The translations under genes and the position numbers were made by a program. The notes below the pieces were generated by a model. That model worked only from the letters and a program-made list of their open reading frames with translations, was not told where the DNA came from and searched no databases. Positions 1 through 5,233 of a stretch of 5,233 bases of DNA are shown piece after piece (within the stretch, counting starts at the first letter, position 1; every line of letters begins with the position of its first letter). Source of the stretch: Bacteroidota bacterium (GTDB taxonomy: Bacteria; Bacteroidota; Bacteroidia; Bacteroidales; B18-G4); contig DAOVZP010000148.1 in the NCBI GenBank assembly GCA_030635045.1, positions 1 to 5,233 of the forward strand. The letters run 5' to 3'.

Positions 1-2
1 CT

Positions 3-161
3 GCAATGATCGCAAAGAAAGCTGAGGTTAAAAAGCTTATGCTGGGACATTATTCAGCCAGGTATAAAAATCTTGATGGCCTGCTTAGCGAAGCAAAGGA
101 TGTTTTCACTGAGACTATACTTGCTGATGATGGTTTGGTTGTGGAGGTGTTAAATGGCTAA
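3..161 (+). CDS. rnz: Ribonuclease Z, C-terminal fragment (5' end outside window)
   Basis: The reading frame is open from the left edge to a TAA at 159-161 and gives 52 residues ending in VVEVLNG. The segment KKLMLGHYSARY (fragment residues 10-21) matches the C-terminal signature of RNase Z, the metallo-beta-lactamase-fold endonuclease that trims the 3' trailer from tRNA precursors in the cytoplasm. In this family the His of the GHxSxRY motif (fragment residue 16) is a zinc ligand. The following LLSEAKDVFTETILADDG also fits the family's ending (LL.EA..VF..T.LA.DG). The catalytic HxHxDH motif would lie upstream, outside the window. The last codons and the stop (AAT GGC TAA) coincide with the first unit of an 8-bp repeat array, so the extreme C-terminus may have been shaped by the repeat. 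The next gene converges on it, so it is not in an operon with its right-hand neighbour. Confidence 0.9.
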   Translation, partial: AMIAKKAEVKKLMLGHYSARYKNLDGLLSEAKDVFTETILADDGLVVEVLNG

Positions 162-240
162 ATGGCTAAATGGTTACATGGTTAAATGGCTACCCTTCGA
201 CTTCGCTCAGGATGACAAGCGAAATGGCTAAATGGTTAAA
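152..240. repeat. 8-bp tandem repeat array between convergent stop codons
   Basis: Octamers AAATGGCT / AAATGGTT run without gaps at 152-159, 160-167, 168-175, 176-183 (variant ACATGGTT) and 184-191. A 30-bp unrelated segment (192-221) follows, and then two more octamers at 222-229 and 230-237 plus a partial AAA. The array begins inside the last codons of ribonuclease Z and ends exactly where the stop codon of the converging dehydrogenase gene begins, so it makes up the entire intergenic region. Most unit junctions read TAA on the + strand and TAG or TAA on the - strand. No function is known to me. Confidence 0.9.
192..221. repeat. 30-bp element interrupting the octamer array
   Basis: This segment contains CTTCGACTTCGCTCAGGATG and does not share the octamer period on either side. 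From memory, sequences of the type TGTCATCCTGAGCGAAG (its reverse complement) recur as a dispersed intergenic repeat in many bacterial genomes, including Bacteroidota; I cannot confirm this here. A short inverted repeat, TTCGCT (202-207) with AGCGAA (218-223), could form a 6-bp stem with a 10-nt loop. There is no T-tract after it on either strand, so it is not a canonical intrinsic terminator. Confidence 0.6.
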
Positions 241-3174
241 TTATCTAAGTGCTTGATAAAGTACTTCAACCGGATGCAGGGCCTTTCTTCCTGTTCCATC
301 CCTTATCTGATGCCGGCAGCTGGTGCCCGGTGCGGCTATGAGAATATCAGCTTCTGCTTCCCTTACAGCAGGCAGCAGTACAAGTTCGCCTATCTTCATT
401 GACAGCTCATAATGCTCTTTTTCATATCCAAAGGAGCCGGCCATGCCGCAACAACCTGATTTTATCTCCTCGACGGAATAATTTGCCGGAATACCAAGGA
501 TTTTCAGCGTAGGCAAAACAGAAGAAAGTGCTTTCTGATAACAATGTGCATGCAGCATTACCTTTCCGGCTTTATCCGTGAACTGATCTTCGGTAATCCT
601 GCCCTCATCATATTCCAGGGCAATGAACTCATCAATGGTGAAACAATTTTCCGCCAGTTTTGTGGCAGTCGCACGAAGCTCTTTGCCTGCAAGTTCAGGG
701 TATTCATCCCTGAATGTCAGAATGCCGGAGGGCTCTATTCCGATCAATGGTTGTTGTTCGCTTACTACCTCCGAGAGCAAATGAATATTTTTCACTGCCA
801 GCCTGGCTGCCTTCCGTGTTAATCCTTTTGAAAGAAAGGTCCGGCCACTGAATTTATGTCTTGGGATCTCAACGCAATAACCCAGCGCCTGCAGTAGTTT
901 TACAGCCGTTATTCCGGTTTCCGCATCATTATAATTGGTGAATTCATCCGCAAATAACAAAACCTTTTTCCTTTTTCCATCTTCCTTTTTCCCTTTTCCA
1001 TTTTTCTTAACCCATCGCCGCAATGTGGTCCGATATAATAAGGGAATGCTTCTTTTTGGGGCGATGCCAAGCATTTTCTTCATGATACCTGAAATATGCC
1101 TGCTTCTCATCAAGGCATTGTACAAGCCGGGTATCAATGAGCCCAGCCTGTTGAGATGGCCGATATAGGCAATTGCCCTGGTACGCAAAGGGATGCCGTT
1201 GGCATCATAATAATGCTGCAGGAATTCTGCTTTGTACTTAGTGATGTCGACGTTTGAAGGGCATTCCGATTTACATGCCTTGCACGAGAGGCAAAGATCC
1301 ATCACCTCAAAGATCTCCTTGTGGTCGAATGGATTTTTCTTTTCCGAATTCGTCAGGAATTCCCGAAGGATATTTGCCCTGGCTCTTGTGGTATTCTGCT
1401 CGTCCCTGCTGGCCATATAGCTGGGGCACATCGTCCCGCCCGTCATGGATGTTTTTCTGCAATCGCCTGAACCGTTGCATTTTTCTGTCGCCCTTAGGAT
1501 GCCCATGTCATGGGAAAAATCAAAGGTGGTGGCTATATCCCTGCTTACCTGGCCCGGTTGATAGCGAAGGCTGGTATTCATTTCAGGTGTTTCGACTATC
1601 TTGCCCGGATTGAAAACATTTTCAGGATCCCAGGCTTGCTTGACCGCTTTAAGCAATTCATAATTTTTGGGGCCCAGCACCAGTGGTATGAAGGCTCCCC
1701 TCAGGCGTCCGTCGCCGTGCTCCCCACTGAGCGACCCCCGGTATTTTTTTACCAGTTCGGCAGTTTCTTCAGCAATAGTTTTAAACAGGGCAACGTCCTT
1801 TTCCTTTTTCAGGTCGAGAATTGGCCGCAGGTGAAGCTCCCCGGTACCGATATGGGCATGGTAAACGCATTCCAGCTGATGCTTTTTCAGAAGCAGGGAA
1901 AAATCTGCCATGTAGGCAGGCAGGTCTTCAGGCTTCACAGCTGTATCCTCGACCACAGCCACCGGCTTGGCATCACCCGGCATGTTTGAAAGCACACCAA
2001 GGCCTGCCCTTCGCAGTTCCCACACTTTATTAATATCATCACCGCTGATCAAAGGAAAATGATAGCCATGTCCTGCCTCACGCATTGCCTGCTCCAATTC
2101 AATAGTGAGCATATTGATTTCATCCCTTCTGTCCCGGGCAAATTCTACAATAAGAATGGCGGCGGGGTCCCCCTCGATAAAAAAGCGGTTTTTCTTCTGC
2201 GTCAGGTTCTTTTTGGTGAGGTCCAATACCATTTTGTCCATCAGTTCCACTGCTCCCGGCTTATATCTGAGGGCAATGAGGTTGGCATGGAATGCCTCTT
2301 CAAGGCTTTTGCAGTGAATGCAAACGAGTACTTTTTCTTTGGGAGGAAGAGGGATGAGATTCAGTTTTATCTCAGTAATGAAGGCAAGGGTTCCTTCAGA
2401 ACCTGCAATCAGCTTGCTGAAATTAAAATCCCCCCTGCCTTCTGTAAATGGCGCTGTGTCAAGCAGAAGGTCAATGGCATAGCCCGTGTTCCTTCTCTTG
2501 ATGGCAGGATCAGGATACTCATTACGAATTGATTCCCGGTTTGAGGGATCGCTAAGGATGCTTTGTATATTACTGTATAATCTACCCTCAAGTGTGTCGG
2601 GAGAACATTTTAAATCAAAGTCTTCTGCACTTAGTGTGCTGAACTCTGCCTCTGAGCCATCACTGAGGATGGCTTTCACTGCCAGGGTATGGTCCCGCGT
2701 ACTTCCATAGATGAGGGAATGTGCACCGCAGGCATTGTTGCCTACCATGCCACCGATCATACATCGATTTGACGTGGAGGTCTCAGGGCCAAAAAAGAGG
2801 CCGTGTTTCTCCAGTTCCATATTCAATTCATCCATGATAACCCCGGGCTGCACCCTGACCCACATTTCCTCCCGGTTCACTTCCAGGATGTCGGTCATAT
2901 ACCTCGATACATCGGCAATGATACCTTCCCCAACCACCTGCCCGGCAAGGGAGGTGCCTGCTGTACGCGGGATAATTGACAATTTATTTTTTTGTGCAAA
3001 TAAAACCAGCTCCCTGATATCATTGATATGCTTTGGCCGGGTGACCAGCAATGGTTCTTCACGATAAGCAGACGCATCGGTAGCATACTGAAGGCGACTC
3101 GAGCGGTCGTGAAAAATATCACCTTCGAACCGCTCTTTCAATTCCTTAATTATTTCAACAGGGAGTTGATCCAT
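241..3174 (-). CDS. FAD/Fe-S fusion D-2-hydroxyacid dehydrogenase (YdiJ / D-2-hydroxyglutarate dehydrogenase-like)
   Basis: This 977-residue protein fuses a GlcD-type flavoprotein to a GlpC-type iron-sulfur protein, as in E. coli YdiJ (about 1018 residues). Residues 40-275 are a PCMH-type FAD-binding domain (PRTAGTSLAGQ at 69-79, GNNACGAHS at 145-153, AGSEGTLAFITE at 257-268). Residues 280-526 are the FAD-oxidase C-terminal domain, with the probable family metal ligands His441, His448 and Glu485 (GEHGDG) and a closing NPGKI. Cysteines 566, 572 and 583 plus 628, 631, 634 and 638 (CxxCxxCxxxCP) form a ferredoxin-like module. Residues 738-977 are a CCG-type domain with HAHCYQKAL (874-882), SGCCGMAGSFG (906-916) and Cys954; its first half lacks a CCG motif. 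Family members oxidise D-2-hydroxyacids such as D-lactate or D-2-hydroxyglutarate to 2-oxoacids; the exact substrate is an inference. No signal peptide or membrane segment is seen, so it is probably cytoplasmic or peripheral. The ATG at 3174 gives the expected N-terminus. The Lys-rich linker at 723-737 is repeat-derived. lplA lies 94 bp upstream on the same strand. Confidence 0.9.
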   Translation of the reverse strand: MDQLPVEIIKELKERFEGDIFHDRSSRLQYATDASAYREEPLLVTRPKHINDIRELVLFAQKNKLSIIPRTAGTSLAGQVVGEGIIADVSRYMTDILEVNREEMWVRVQPGVIMDELNMELEKHGLFFGPETSTSNRCMIGGMVGNNACGAHSLIYGSTRDHTLAVKAILSDGSEAEFSTLSAEDFDLKCSPDTLEGRLYSNIQSILSDPSNRESIRNEYPDPAIKRRNTGYAIDLLLDTAPFTEGRGDFNFSKLIAGSEGTLAFITEIKLNLIPLPPKEKVLVCIHCKSLEEAFHANLIALRYKPGAVELMDKMVLDLTKKNLTQKKNRFFIEGDPAAILIVEFARDRRDEINMLTIELEQAMREAGHGYHFPLISGDDINKVWELRRAGLGVLSNMPGDAKPVAVVEDTAVKPEDLPAYMADFSLLLKKHQLECVYHAHIGTGELHLRPILDLKKEKDVALFKTIAEETAELVKKYRGSLSGEHGDGRLRGAFIPLVLGPKNYELLKAVKQAWDPENVFNPGKIVETPEMNTSLRYQPGQVSRDIATTFDFSHDMGILRATEKCNGSGDCRKTSMTGGTMCPSYMASRDEQNTTRARANILREFLTNSEKKNPFDHKEIFEVMDLCLSCKACKSECPSNVDITKYKAEFLQHYYDANGIPLRTRAIAYIGHLNRLGSLIPGLYNALMRSRHISGIMKKMLGIAPKRSIPLLYRTTLRRWVKKNGKGKKEDGKRKKVLLFADEFTNYNDAETGITAVKLLQALGYCVEIPRHKFSGRTFLSKGLTRKAARLAVKNIHLLSEVVSEQQPLIGIEPSGILTFRDEYPELAGKELRATATKLAENCFTIDEFIALEYDEGRITEDQFTDKAGKVMLHAHCYQKALSSVLPTLKILGIPANYSVEEIKSGCCGMAGSFGYEKEHYELSMKIGELVLLPAVREAEADILIAAPGTSCRHQIRDGTGRKALHPVEVLYQALR
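964..1005 (-). repeat. In-frame 21-bp direct repeat built of heptamers, encoding a Lys-rich linker
   Basis: On the coding strand, 1005-985 and 984-964 are two adjacent 21-bp copies differing at only three positions. They encode KNGKGKK and EDGKRKK (residues 724-730 and 731-737). Each copy can be read as three related purine-rich heptamers (ATGGAAA, AGGGAAA, AAGGAAG and AAGGAAA types), and the 7-bp period extends slightly on both sides. The segment lies between the ferredoxin-like module and the CCG domain of the dehydrogenase, a place where the family tolerates length variation. Confidence 0.8.
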
Positions 3175-3268
3175 TAATTATAGTTGAAAACACATTAATA
3201 TTGAGCCCGGGGCCGTATATCCATCTCACAATCTGTTAAATTTACTTCTTTTGTTGTTGCAATAAACC

Positions 3269-4243
3269 TCAGAACAGACCGGAAATGAATGTATCCGGGG
3301 ATATCTGCTTTTTTAGTAGTGCAAATTTAGTGCTTAATAGTACATCTTTAATAACATGGGGGTGATGCAGCTTGTTTATCAGCATTTGTGAAATATCATT
3401 ATGTACTTCTTCTCCATCTGCACTGATGATCATTTCTGCTATAACCCCCTTCTCAGTTTTCAGCATCAGCTCAAATTGGTCGCTTCCGACAAAGAATTTC
3501 CTCTCAACCTTATAGGAAGGTGAATATCCGAAATTCCAATCCATCTTTCCATATTTTTGCTGCACAAGCTCCCGGATCTTCCTGTCATCTTCGGTAGAAA
3601 ATTGATAATTAATTATTCCGGGAAAGTCATCCTTTATTTGTTTGAGGATGGCATTTCGGAAGTCTTGCATTAGGGTTCCATTCGGAAGCATGGCCTTGAG
3701 GTTGCTGATCTTGCTGTCGTTGGACCGTATCGACCTGTCAACATATCCGGGGTGTTGTGGCCGGATGCATTTCCTCAGTGTCACCAGGTCGGAGTCGAAG
3801 AGCAGGGTGCCATGGTGCAGCACCCGGTTCTTGTATACATGTTCGGCATTTCCGGAAAACTTGAGCCCGTCCACAACCAGGCTGCTTTTCCCTTCCAGGG
3901 CTGCAGATAGCGAAAGGCTTTTTAATGCCCGGATCACTGTCGATGAGTACTTTTTGTAGTCTACCAGCTTTCCTTTTTTACCATTGACGACAAGGCTGTA
4001 ATTTAGGTTCCCTTTATCATGATATACCGTTCCGCCACCGCTGATCCGCCTGATCACGGGAATATTATTTTTCCAGGTGTACATAATGTCTGCCTCGGCA
4101 GTCGCAATCTGGTGCTTACCAATGATGACAGAAGGCCCGTTTACCCAAAGCATGAACACATCTTCGTTAAAAGCTCTCAGTACATACTCTTCGGCTGCGA
4201 TGTTGAAAAACGGGTCGGTTTCTGTTCTGTCGATCAGGATCAT
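3269..4243 (-). CDS. lplA: Lipoate-protein ligase A
   Basis: This 324-residue protein is close to E. coli LplA (338 residues). Such enzymes use ATP to activate free lipoate to lipoyl-AMP and transfer it to a lysine of acceptor proteins such as the E2 subunits of 2-oxoacid dehydrogenases and glycine cleavage H protein, in the cytoplasm. RRISGGGTVYHDKGNLNYS at residues 65-83 is the lipoate/adenylate-binding signature. LKFSGNAE at 127-134 supplies the conserved Lys128, equivalent to the active-site lysine of E. coli LplA, and HHGTLLF at 143-149 is also conserved. Residues from about 240 to 324 form the accessory C-terminal domain found in bipartite-free LplA, so one chain should both activate and transfer. 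The start at 4243 gives MILIDRTETDPFFNIAAEEY, the normal N-terminus. It is divergent from the lipoprotein gene (71 bp apart) and precedes the dehydrogenase gene by 94 bp, with no clear terminator between them, so co-transcription is possible. All expected key residues are present. Confidence 0.93.
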   Translation of the reverse strand: MILIDRTETDPFFNIAAEEYVLRAFNEDVFMLWVNGPSVIIGKHQIATAEADIMYTWKNNIPVIRRISGGGTVYHDKGNLNYSLVVNGKKGKLVDYKKYSSTVIRALKSLSLSAALEGKSSLVVDGLKFSGNAEHVYKNRVLHHGTLLFDSDLVTLRKCIRPQHPGYVDRSIRSNDSKISNLKAMLPNGTLMQDFRNAILKQIKDDFPGIINYQFSTEDDRKIRELVQQKYGKMDWNFGYSPSYKVERKFFVGSDQFELMLKTEKGVIAEMIISADGEEVHNDISQMLINKLHHPHVIKDVLLSTKFALLKKQISPDTFISGLF

Positions 4244-4275
4244 ACAAAATTGCTTTTTTTAAATACGGAATTAAG

Positions 4276-4283
4276 TATCTTTG
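4276..4283 (+). promoter_or_regulatory. Bacteroidota-type -7 box for the LEA-like lipoprotein gene
   Basis: TATCTTTG matches the TAnnTTTG -7 consensus of the Bacteroidota primary sigma factor. A possible weak -33 element is ATTG at 4249-4252, giving a spacer of 23 nt. Transcription would start near 4288-4291, leaving a leader of about 25 nt before the ATG at 4315. This supports 4315 as the start rather than the in-frame ATG at 4291. Confidence 0.6.
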
Positions 4284-4314
4284 AATAGCAATGATCATTA
4301 AAAAGGTAAAGATA

Positions 4315-4917
4315 ATGAATACTTCTTCAATCAAATTTTGTATCCTGGCCATGCTGGCTGTAATCATGGTATCATGTTCAATCCTGGAACAGGCCAACGA
4401 GATGAAAACTTTTGCAAAATGCGAATTTCGCCTGAAAAATATGCAGGATGTGACCCTGGCAGGTGTTGATGTGACTGATGTTGACCAGTTTAGTGACCTC
4501 AGTTACTCTGAAGCGACAAACATCACCATGACTGCTGTCAAGGGTAAGTTGCCGTTATATTTTATCCTGAATGTCGAGGTGCGTAACCCGAATCCTGAAA
4601 AGGCTTCTATGAACCGCTTTTTATGGGACCTCTTCATTGACGATATTAAGATCACCAGCGGTAAAGTGATCAAGGATGTTAAGGTTCCGCCTGATGGTGG
4701 AATTGCCATTTTGCCTATCGAGGTAGGGATTGACCTCTTCGAGGTTCTCACTGGTGAATCAGCGGATGCCGTGGCTAATTTCGCAATTAACCTGTCAGGT
4801 GGTGGAGGAACGCCAAGCCGTGTTAAGCTCCGGGCTAAGCCCACGATATATATTGGTACGACCCAGGTTAAATATCCGGGGTTTTTTACGATAGAGGAGG
4901 AGTTTGTGGCGGAATAG
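4315..4917 (+). CDS. LEA type 2 family (LEA14/WHy-like) lipoprotein
   Basis: From the ATG at 4315 the protein has 200 residues. It opens with a lipoprotein signal: MNTSSIK, a hydrophobic core ILAMLAVIM, then VSC with the acylatable Cys at residue 21. After the Cys comes SILEQ, without the acidic run linked to surface export in some Bacteroidota, so a periplasm-facing location is more likely (inference). Residues 70-185 resemble the LEA14/WHy beta-sandwich: the strand LYFILNVEVRNPNP (81-94) is followed by LWDLFIDDIKITSGKV (103-118), the usual NPNP...L.IDG..V..G pattern. Bacterial members of this family are common but have no settled role; plant homologues are linked to desiccation stress. An in-frame ATG at 4291 would add eight residues (MIIKKVKI), but it falls almost on the predicted transcription start, while 4315 has the purine-rich AAAAAGGTAAAGATA just upstream. 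The stop lies 5 nt before a heptamer array. It is transcribed divergently from lplA. Confidence 0.8.
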   Translation: MNTSSIKFCILAMLAVIMVSCSILEQANEMKTFAKCEFRLKNMQDVTLAGVDVTDVDQFSDLSYSEATNITMTAVKGKLPLYFILNVEVRNPNPEKASMNRFLWDLFIDDIKITSGKVIKDVKVPPDGGIAILPIEVGIDLFEVLTGESADAVANFAINLSGGGGTPSRVKLRAKPTIYIGTTQVKYPGFFTIEEEFVAE

Positions 4918-4922
4918 TGGGA

Positions 4923-5019
4923 GGTATGGGGTGTGGGGTATGGGGTATGAGGTATGGGGTACGGGTGCAGGGTATCCAGTATCCAGTATCAAGTATCAAG
5001 TATCCAGTATCCAGTATCA
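4923..5019. repeat. Two-part 7-bp tandem repeat array
   Basis: The first block (4923-4964) has six heptamers of type GGTATGG (variants GGTGTGG, GGTATGA, GGTACGG). The second block (4964-5019) has GGTGCAG, GGTATCC and then six units of AGTATCC or AGTATCA in the order CC, CA, CA, CC, CC, CA. The two blocks share the 7-bp period but are offset by 1 nt; units such as GGTATCC look intermediate between the two consensus types. The array starts directly after the stop codon of the lipoprotein gene and makes up most of the 163-bp gap before the next gene. It is not convincing as coding sequence or as a terminator. Confidence 0.92.
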
Positions 5020-5065
5020 GATTTTACAGTAATACGTATTCTTTATACGCCAATCTATATTTTTT

Positions 5066-5073
5066 TAATTTTG
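5066..5073 (+). promoter_or_regulatory. Bacteroidota-type -7 box for the nucleotidyltransferase gene
   Basis: TAATTTTG fits TAnnTTTG exactly and ends 7 nt before the ATG at 5081. The implied transcription start is at or just before the start codon, so the mRNA would be leaderless or nearly so. No clear TTTG -33 element is visible at 17-23 bp upstream; the region there contains TTCTTTAT (5039-5046). Confidence 0.5.
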
Positions 5074-5080
5074 CCAGTTG

Positions 5081-5233
5081 ATGGAGAACCTGAAATCATT
5101 TCTGGATAAGGATATCTTTAAGATCATTGCTTCTGCGGCCCGGGAGATTGGTGTCGATGCTTATGTGATCGGAGGATATGTGCGTGACAGGATCATGGAT
5201 CGTGAAACAGCTGATATTGACATTGTGGCCATC
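5081..5233 (+). CDS. cca: tRNA nucleotidyltransferase / poly(A) polymerase family protein, N-terminal fragment (3' end outside window)
   Basis: Fifty-one codons are visible before the window ends. AYVIGGYVRDRIMDRETADIDIVAI (fragment residues 27-51) holds the class II nucleotidyltransferase signature: the GGxVRD loop at 31-36 and the metal-binding DxD aspartates at 45 and 47. Enzymes of this family add or repair the CCA end of tRNAs, or polyadenylate RNA; the N-terminus alone cannot separate the two. For Bacteroidota, where most copies are annotated as CCA-adding or HD-domain nucleotidyltransferases, the tRNA role is the more likely. The ATG at 5081 gives the short N-terminal helix (ENLKSFLDKDIFKIIASAARE) normally found before the catalytic motif. 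There is no Shine-Dalgarno sequence; a -7 box ends just 7 nt upstream. The gene follows the lipoprotein gene on the same strand after a repeat-filled gap. Confidence 0.88.
   Translation, partial: MENLKSFLDKDIFKIIASAAREIGVDAYVIGGYVRDRIMDRETADIDIVAI

Noticed and set aside
202..223. Hairpin TTCGCT/AGCGAA as a transcription terminator
   Set aside because: The stem is only 6 bp with a 10-nt loop, and no T-tract follows on either strand.
152..240. CRISPR array
   Set aside because: The units are 8 bp and contiguous, with no spacers of regular length and no cas genes nearby. The same applies to the heptamer array at 4923-5019.
1510..1989. 159-codon open frame on the + strand within the dehydrogenase gene
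   Set aside because: It is antisense to a strongly supported gene with conserved motifs throughout, and its translation has no recognisable domain. The same holds for the other + strand open frames between 544 and 3067.
3203..3214. GC-rich palindromic stretch around CCCGGG between lplA and the dehydrogenase gene
   Set aside because: It has no loop and no following T-tract on the - strand, so it does not look like a terminator. A CCCGGG palindrome of this size is expected by chance.
3237..3244. Palindrome TAAATTTA as a -7 box for the dehydrogenase gene
   Set aside because: It lacks the final G of TAnnTTTG and has no well-spaced -33 element. It is a common AT-rich palindrome.
4245..4252. CAATTTTG on the - strand as a -7 box for lplA
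   Set aside because: It misses the consensus at the first base and ends 1 nt before the start codon, which would place the transcription start inside the gene.
4503..4844. 113-codon - strand open frame antisense to the lipoprotein gene
   Set aside because: No domain is recognisable, and the + strand frame has a lipoprotein signal and LEA14-like motifs.
4795..4992. 65-codon - strand open frame with a PHTxYPxPHT-like repeat
   Set aside because: The repeat is only the translation of the heptamer array, and the rest is antisense to the lipoprotein gene.

Overview
This window most likely comes from a member of the Bacteroidota (Bacteroidales- or Flavobacteriales-like). Two -7 boxes match the TAnnTTTG promoter consensus of that phylum, Shine-Dalgarno sequences are weak or absent, the intergenic regions are AT-rich, and gaps are filled with 7-8 bp tandem repeats. 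The assignment is an inference from these traits and not from a database match.

Layout, left to right. Positions 3-161 (+) hold the last 52 codons of ribonuclease Z. Positions 152-240 are an 8-bp tandem repeat array, split by a 30-bp foreign-looking element, that fills the whole gap between two converging genes. Positions 241-3174 (-) encode a 977-residue flavin/iron-sulfur fusion dehydrogenase of the YdiJ / D-2-hydroxyglutarate dehydrogenase type. Its Lys-rich interdomain linker is itself encoded by a heptamer-derived repeat. Positions 3269-4243 (-) encode a full-length lipoate-protein ligase (LplA) that lies upstream of, and co-directional with, the dehydrogenase. A 71-bp divergent promoter region separates it from a 200-residue LEA type 2 (LEA14/WHy-like) lipoprotein at 4315-4917 (+). 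Positions 4918-5080 hold a two-part heptamer repeat array followed by a Bacteroidota-type -7 box. Positions 5081-5233 (+) are the first 51 codons of a tRNA nucleotidyltransferase / poly(A) polymerase family gene.

The genes are mostly housekeeping: RNase Z and the CCA-type nucleotidyltransferase both act on tRNA 3' ends, though they are separated by about 4.9 kb and unrelated genes. LplA and the dehydrogenase could be loosely linked through 2-oxoglutarate metabolism: oxidation of D-2-hydroxyglutarate gives 2-oxoglutarate, whose dehydrogenase complex carries lipoate. No defence system, transposase, CRISPR array or RNA gene is visible. The most unusual content is the short-period tandem repeat material, which appears three times: twice directly after stop codons and once inside a coding sequence.
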